Positions 13,923-18,792 of a stretch of 18,792 nucleotides of DNA are shown here, piece after piece; the stretch's first letter is position 1, and each line of letters begins with the position of its first letter. Made by a program: the position numbers and the translations under genes. The DNA comes from Microcaldota archaeon (GTDB lineage Archaea > Micrarchaeota > Micrarchaeia > Anstonellales > Bilamarchaeaceae). Under the pieces are notes generated by a model, which made no database searches, was not told the DNA's origin, and worked only from the letters and a program-made list of their open reading frames with translations. The stretch is taken from contig DAOVFD010000005.1 in NCBI GenBank assembly GCA_030668565.1, positions 1-18,792 on the forward strand. Reading direction: 5' to 3'.

Positions 13923-14504
13923 ATGGGAATAGAGAGAATTACCTCTTCTCTGCTTAAGGAGGCGGACGAGGAAGCCACCAAAATAGTGCAGGCAGCGGAA
14001 TGGCACGTAAAGAAGATGAAGGAGGATGAGCGTTCCAAACATACTGCTTTGAAGAAGGAGGCAGAGAAAGAAATAGAAAAGCTTCTTTCAGAGCAGAAAA
14101 ATGAGAGGATGGCATGGGCAAGGCTTGAGGCAAAGAGGATTAATGCCGAAGCCTGTGAGGATGTGATTAACAATACCATAGACGACTTCTTCTCTTCCCT
14201 GAAAGAAGTAAGGAAGAGCAAGGAGTACAAGGACTTCCTTTCGAAGAACGTTTCCGCTGCAGTTAAGGAGTTCAAAGGCATGAAGCTCAGGGTGCGTGTT
14301 AGGAAAGAGGACAGGAAGCTTCTTCCAAAGCTTCCGAATGGCTGTAAAGCCGTTGCTGACCTCGATGCGCTTGGCGGTGCTGTAATAGAAACGCAGGACG
14401 GGAAGATGAGGGTGGACCTAACTCTTGAAACTCTTTTCGAACTCAAAAGGGACGAATTGAGAAAAATGATAGCTGGGAAGCTTTTTGGCGGTGAGAAGAA
14501 GTAA
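13923..14504 (+). CDS. atpE: A-type ATP synthase subunit E (peripheral stalk)
   Basis: The 193-aa product has an N-terminal coiled coil (about 1-75, rich in Glu/Lys/Ala) and a C-terminal globular head (about 95-193) with the family pattern LGGAVIETQDGKMRVDLTLETLFE near 156-180. It binds subunit H and the A/B head. GGGTGA precedes the ATG. Its TAA shares a base with the ATG of atpC (TAATG), which implies coupling. Confidence 0.93.
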   Translation: MGIERITSSLLKEADEEATKIVQAAEWHVKKMKEDERSKHTALKKEAEKEIEKLLSEQKNERMAWARLEAKRINAEACEDVINNTIDDFFSSLKEVRKSKEYKDFLSKNVSAAVKEFKGMKLRVRVRKEDRKLLPKLPNGCKAVADLDALGGAVIETQDGKMRVDLTLETLFELKRDELRKMIAGKLFGGEKK

Positions 14505-15592
14505 TGAGGGCTCCTAAGATTGAATCCCGAGCCCTGAAATACGGGTATTCAAATGCCAGAATAAAGGTAATGAAGGCTCTTCTTATCGACCAGAGCACAC
14601 GTGACGAGTTGATAAGGGTAAGAACAGTGGACGGAATGATAGAGCTTCTGCAGAGAACTTCCTACAAGGACGACTTTACCGGAGAAGGGGGTTATACGGG
14701 TTCGCAAATAATAGAGATAGCATCTGCAAGAAACTTTTCCAGAACCGTGGGAAAAATACTCCGTCTGGCCCCCAAGGAAGACCTTCCTGCCGTAAAGGCA
14801 CTGCTGAGAAAATGGGACATCCTTAATATGAAAACACTGATACATGCAAAAATTGCCGGGCTCGGTTACAGGGATATAAAGCCCTATATTATCAATACGG
14901 GCGGGCTTCCGGAGTCTGAGGCGGAGCGGATAATGAAAGCCGACGGGGACGAGCTTTTCAATGAATTGAAAAAAACAGAGGTTGGGAGAGAGATGCTTTC
15001 AGTAAGTACTGCGGCGTTCAGCAAGAATATGAGACGCATCTTCAACAATGCTCTGAAGAACATGAACATGTTCGTGCAGGCTGAAAGCATTTTGGATGCA
15101 TACACCTATCTTTTCATGGACAAGGGACTCGCGCAGGTCGGTGGAAAGGAGATAAATTATATCAGAAAAATACTGAAGAAGGAGATAGATGCGAGGAATA
15201 TCCTGATAGTGGAGAGGCTGAAAAGGCACAAGTTCGGAAAGGACGAGATTCATAAGTATCTTATAAAAGGGGGAACCCTGAGACCCTCATTCATTGAGAG
15301 ACTGATAGAGGCATCCGATACCCAGGCGGTAATCCCGCTGATAAAATCCAGATTCAGTAAACTTGAGATGAAAGAGGGCAAGACGTCGCTTACAGACCTG
15401 GAGATAGCACTTGAAAAAGCGCTGGCAGCCGAAAAGCTCGCAGCATTCCACAGAAGCCTCCTCTCAATAGGTGTAGTGCTCGGTTTCATACTTCTTAAGG
15501 AGGAGGAGATGAATAATCTCAGAAAGATAGCGAAAGCAAAGGAGTTCAACATTCCTGAGGAGGAAGTAAAGGAGATGCTTGTAGTGGTGTGA
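14504..15592 (+). CDS. atpC: A-type ATP synthase subunit C (rotor-to-shaft connector)
   Basis: The 362-aa product is a mostly helical vATP-synt_AC39-type subunit that links the central shaft to the c ring. It begins ALKYGYSNARIKVMKALLI and contains LRKWDILNMKTLIHAKIAGL (about 105-124) and an internal repeat typical of the funnel-shaped family. It overlaps atpE by one base and atpF by one base (TGATG). Confidence 0.93.
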   Translation: MRAPKIESRALKYGYSNARIKVMKALLIDQSTRDELIRVRTVDGMIELLQRTSYKDDFTGEGGYTGSQIIEIASARNFSRTVGKILRLAPKEDLPAVKALLRKWDILNMKTLIHAKIAGLGYRDIKPYIINTGGLPESEAERIMKADGDELFNELKKTEVGREMLSVSTAAFSKNMRRIFNNALKNMNMFVQAESILDAYTYLFMDKGLAQVGGKEINYIRKILKKEIDARNILIVERLKRHKFGKDEIHKYLIKGGTLRPSFIERLIEASDTQAVIPLIKSRFSKLEMKEGKTSLTDLEIALEKALAAEKLAAFHRSLLSIGVVLGFILLKEEEMNNLRKIAKAKEFNIPEEEVKEMLVVV

Positions 15593-15918
15593 TGGTTATG
15601 AAAGCAAAGTTTCTTGTAATCGGGGATGCGCCGCTTGTAACCGGCATGCGTCTTGCAGGGCTGGAATACTGCAGGGTAGCCGACGAAAGCGATTTCCAGC
15701 AGAAACTGGAACAGGCACTCACCGAGGAAGAATTCGGAATAATTGTCGTTAATGAATATTTATTGAATAAAATAGACTGGAGGTTAAGAAAAAAACTTGA
15801 CAGCATTGCCTATCCTGTCATTATTCCAATGCCAGCTTACACGGGCGTTAGTGAAGAGGGGGATGAAATAAGGCAGATGATAAAGCGTGCTCTTGGTTTT
15901 GACCTTGCAGCAAAATGA
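15592..15918 (+). CDS. atpF: A-type ATP synthase subunit F (regulatory shaft subunit)
   Basis: The 108-aa product has the Rossmann-like NtpF pattern: KFLVIGDAPLVTGMRLAGLE (about 5-24), then FGIIVVNEYLLNKIDW, and a C-terminal PAYTGVSEEGDEIRQMIKRALGFDL. ATG 15592 overlaps the atpC stop; ATG 15598 two codons later is nearly as likely. Its TGA lies directly before the atpA region. Confidence 0.93.
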   Translation: MVMKAKFLVIGDAPLVTGMRLAGLEYCRVADESDFQQKLEQALTEEEFGIIVVNEYLLNKIDWRLRKKLDSIAYPVIIPMPAYTGVSEEGDEIRQMIKRALGFDLAAK

Positions 15919-15935
15919 TAATGGAGGAGAATAAA

Positions 15936-17690
15936 ATGAAAAAAGGAGGATACATAAAGAGAATATCCGGTCCGGTTGTTGAAGCAAACCTTCCCGGAGC
16001 AAGACTTTACGATGTTGTTAAAGTTGGTAAGGAAAAACTAATCGGGGAAATAATCAAAATTGTGAGGGACACTGCAGTCGTCCAGGTTTATGAGGACACT
16101 TCAGGTCTTCAGCCCGGAGAACCCGTTGAATCAACAGGAGAACCGCTTTCGGTTGAACTGGGGCCGGGAATACTGAAGAATATTTATGATGGTATTCAGA
16201 GACCGCTCAAAATGATTGAGGAAAAATCAAAGGGAGTATTCATCAAGAGAGGTGTTGTTACTGAGCCTCTTGACAGGAAAAAGAAATGGGACTTCAAGGT
16301 AAAAGTGAAAAAGGGACAGAAAGTGAAAACAGGGGATATTCTTGGAACTGTTCAGGAAACCGAGCTTATAGAACACAGGATTATGGCACCGATGGATGGA
16401 AAAATAGAAGAGATAAAATCAGGAAAGTTCACTGTCGAGGATATTGTTGCAAGGATTTCATTTGAAGGAAAGAAATATCCTGTAAAGATGTACCAGAGGT
16501 GCTCGGTGAGGAAGGCAAGGCCGGTAATAGAGAAATTCCTGCCCGTAATTCCGCTTATCACAGGACAGAGAGTTGTCGATACTTTCTTTCCGATTGCAAA
16601 GGGGGGAACGGCATGCATTCCAGGACCCTTCGGGAGTGGAAAAACCGTGGCACAGCAAAGTCTTGCGAAGTATTCTGATACGCAGATTGTTGTTTATATC
16701 GGATGCGGTGAGCGAGGAAATGAGATGACAGAAGTCCTCAAGGAATTCCCCGAGCTTATCGACCCTAATACAGGAAGACCCCTTATGGAGAGAACCGTAC
16801 TTATTGCAAATACATCAAACATGCCTGTTGCTGCGCGTGAAGCCAGCGTTTACACAGGAATTACGATTGCGGAATATTTCAGGGACATGGGCTATGATAT
16901 TGCATTGATGGCTGATTCAACCTCAAGATGGGCGGAAGCCATGAGAGAAATCGGCGGGCGACTTGAAGAAATGCCCGGTGAGGAAGGTTACCCTGCTTAT
17001 CTTGCAAGAAGACTGGCAGAATTCTATGAAAGGGCAGGACGTGTAAGATGTCTCGGAAGCGATGAAAGATACGGTTCGGTTACTGTTATCGGAGCAGTTT
17101 CACCCCCTGGTGGCGATATCTCCGAGCCGGTTTCCCAGAACACATTGCGCGTTACCAAGGTTTTCCTTGCTTTGGATGCTTCGCTTGCCTACAGAAGGCA
17201 CTTCCCTGCTTTCAACTGGCTTAAGAGCTATTCATTATACTCAGGCAGTCTTGAGCCATGGCTTATGGAAAACATTTCATCGGATTTTCCGGACCTGACA
17301 AAGAAATCAATGGCGCTTCTGCAGAAAGAGGCGGAACTGCAGGAAGTCGTACAGCTTGTAGGCCCTGATGCTCTTCCAGAAAAGGAGCAGGCAATCCTTC
17401 TGGTAACAAAGATGCTCAGGGAGGATTATCTCCAGCAGAATGCTTTCAGTGATGTTGATGCAAGATGCGGTTTTGAAAAACAATACCTGATGCTTAAATC
17501 CATACTTAAATTCGGTGACAGAACGAATTCCGCGCTTGACCTCGGTGTACAGCTCAAGAAAATCCAGGAGCTGCCCTCGATAGCAAAAATCGGAAGAATG
17601 AGGGAAATTCCTGAGAACAAGCTTGATGAATTCGACAAACTCCACAAGGAGATGGATGATGAGTTTGAAACTCTTATCAAGGAAAGGTGA
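15936..17690 (+). CDS. atpA: A-type ATP synthase catalytic subunit A
   Basis: The 584-aa product is the nucleotide-hydrolysing or -synthesising subunit of the A1 head. It shows the beta barrel (YIKRISGPVVEANLPG), the bulge domain typical of A subunits (about 110-180) and the A-specific P-loop GPFGSGKT (230-237). It also has CGERGNEMTEVL with the catalytic Glu, and MADSTSRWAEAMREI for the Walker B region. I chose ATG 15936 over in-frame ATGs at 15915 and 15921 because GGAGGAGA (15923-15930) lies eight bases before it and the length then fits the family. It is followed directly by atpB. Confidence 0.97.
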   Translation: MKKGGYIKRISGPVVEANLPGARLYDVVKVGKEKLIGEIIKIVRDTAVVQVYEDTSGLQPGEPVESTGEPLSVELGPGILKNIYDGIQRPLKMIEEKSKGVFIKRGVVTEPLDRKKKWDFKVKVKKGQKVKTGDILGTVQETELIEHRIMAPMDGKIEEIKSGKFTVEDIVARISFEGKKYPVKMYQRCSVRKARPVIEKFLPVIPLITGQRVVDTFFPIAKGGTACIPGPFGSGKTVAQQSLAKYSDTQIVVYIGCGERGNEMTEVLKEFPELIDPNTGRPLMERTVLIANTSNMPVAAREASVYTGITIAEYFRDMGYDIALMADSTSRWAEAMREIGGRLEEMPGEEGYPAYLARRLAEFYERAGRVRCLGSDERYGSVTVIGAVSPPGGDISEPVSQNTLRVTKVFLALDASLAYRRHFPAFNWLKSYSLYSGSLEPWLMENISSDFPDLTKKSMALLQKEAELQEVVQLVGPDALPEKEQAILLVTKMLREDYLQQNAFSDVDARCGFEKQYLMLKSILKFGDRTNSALDLGVQLKKIQELPSIAKIGRMREIPENKLDEFDKLHKEMDDEFETLIKER

Positions 17691-17695
17691 TTATG

Positions 17696-18792
17696 ATGAA
17701 AGAATACAAAACAATTACACAGATTGCGGGCCCGCTTGTTTTCGTTTCAGACATTTCAGGAGTAAGCTACAACGAGATAGTTGAAATCATGCTTCCGAAC
17801 GGGGAAAGGAGAAAAGGGCAGGTTCTTGATGTCAGCGAAACTATTGCGATTATCCAGGTTTTCGGTCCAACAGCAGGTATCAATACTACGGGAACCACAG
17901 TGCGTTTCCTTGGAGAAACAATGAGAATCGGCCTGAGCAGCGACATGCTTGGAAGAGCATTTACAGGATTGGGTGAGCCAAGGGACAAGGGACCAAAAAT
18001 AATTCCTGATGAGAAGCTTGACATCAACGGTCTGCCGATTAACCCTTATTCGCGTGAAACCCCTTCAGAATTCATTCAGACGGGTGTTTCAACAATAGAC
18101 GGGACCAATACTCTCGTAAGAGGACAGAAACTTCCTATTTTCTCTGGTGCTGGTCTTCCCCACAACCAGCTCGCAGTCCAGATTGCAAGGCAGGCAAAAG
18201 TCCGTGGAACTGGTGAGAAGTTCGCAGTTGTTTTTGCTGCAGTGGGCATTACGCATGAGGAGGCATCCTTCTTCATTCGCGATTTCGAAAAAACAGGGGC
18301 ACTTGAAAATGCTGTTCTTTTTCTGAACCTTGCAGACGACCCTTCGGTTGAGCGTTTGATTACCCCTCGGCTTGCGCTTACTACGGCGGAATATCTTGCT
18401 TATGAGCATGACATGCATGTTCTTGTCCTTATCACGGACATGACCAATTACTGTGAGGCTCTGCGTGAGATTTCTTCAGCAAGAAACGAGGTTCCCGGAA
18501 GGAGAGGTTATCCGGGTTACATGTACACCGACCTTTCAACTATTTACGAGAGAGCAGGAAGGGTAAAGGGAGCAAAGGGTTCTGTTACCCAACTCCCGAT
18601 TCTTACAATGCCCGGTGATGACAAGACACATCCTATCCCTGACCTTACAGGGTACATTACTGAAGGGCAGATTATCCTGAGCAGGGACATCCACAGAAAG
18701 AACATATTCCCGCCTGTTGATATCCTGCCTTCGCTTTCAAGACTTATGAATAAGGGTATCGGACCCGGAAAGACAAGAGAAGACCATAAGGG
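17696..18792 (+). CDS. atpB: A-type ATP synthase regulatory subunit B (partial)
   Basis: The first 365 residues of about 460 are present; the gene leaves the window on the right. It is the non-catalytic partner of subunit A. Typical marks are ITQIAGPLVFV, the degenerate nucleotide loop FSGAGLPHNQLA, LFLNLADDPSVERLITPR, LVLITDMTNYCEALREIS and SLSRLMNKGIGPGKTREDH near the cut. ATG 17696 is five bases after AAGGTGA (17684-17690), which overlaps the atpA stop; ATG 17693 is an alternative. Subunit D is expected next but lies outside. Confidence 0.96.
   Translation, partial: MKEYKTITQIAGPLVFVSDISGVSYNEIVEIMLPNGERRKGQVLDVSETIAIIQVFGPTAGINTTGTTVRFLGETMRIGLSSDMLGRAFTGLGEPRDKGPKIIPDEKLDINGLPINPYSRETPSEFIQTGVSTIDGTNTLVRGQKLPIFSGAGLPHNQLAVQIARQAKVRGTGEKFAVVFAAVGITHEEASFFIRDFEKTGALENAVLFLNLADDPSVERLITPRLALTTAEYLAYEHDMHVLVLITDMTNYCEALREISSARNEVPGRRGYPGYMYTDLSTIYERAGRVKGAKGSVTQLPILTMPGDDKTHPIPDLTGYITEGQIILSRDIHRKNIFPPVDILPSLSRLMNKGIGPGKTREDHK

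Noticed and set aside
13517..14446. 309-codon minus-strand ORF across the end of atpI, atpK and most of atpE
   Set aside because: It is antisense to three well-supported genes and its translation is a Ser/Phe-rich shadow with no motif.

Overview
The window is archaeal. It holds archaeal/eukaryote-type translation genes (uS12, uS7, EF-2 with a diphthamide loop, eL15 and an Rpp30-like RNase P protein), an A-type ATP synthase operon in archaeal order, TATA-box-like promoters and GGTGA-type ribosome binding sites. The Asn-rich beta-helix secreted proteins, the small truncated Rpp30 and the compact layout suit a DPANN-like or other uncultivated lineage, but nothing here fixes the phylum.

Layout: (1) 1-5133, three genes for exported proteins: a partial minus-strand secreted protein, a 221-aa secreted protein, and a 1301-aa two-module beta-helix protein whose last ~190 residues are paralogous to the 221-aa protein. 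(2) 5134-8623, a translation cluster rps12-rps7-EF-2. The 130-base rps7/EF-2 spacer is unusually structured: it has hairpins, a second copy of the rps7 C-terminal codons in another frame, and a 14-codon leader ORF that stops inside the EF-2 ribosome binding site. (3) 8624-10225, an accessory islet between convergent housekeeping units: an archaeal STAND-like ATPase gene bounded by perfect 29-bp direct repeats, the C-terminal remnant of a tyrosine recombinase, and a decayed stretch of unknown origin. (4) 10226-11277 on the minus strand, rpl15e followed by a half-length Rpp30-like gene. (5) 11394-18792 on the plus strand, the A-type ATPase operon H-I-K-E-C-F-A-B, with B cut by the window end.

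How they work together: regions 2 and 4 serve the ribosome and tRNA maturation, and region 5 couples ion flow to ATP at the membrane. A self-complementary TATA box lies exactly midway between the rpl15e and atpH start codons, so the two blocks may share a bidirectional promoter. The most unusual parts are the repeat-bounded ATPase/recombinase islet, the rps7-EF-2 spacer, the altered PNSA decoding loop of uS12, and the shared four-cysteine secreted domain.
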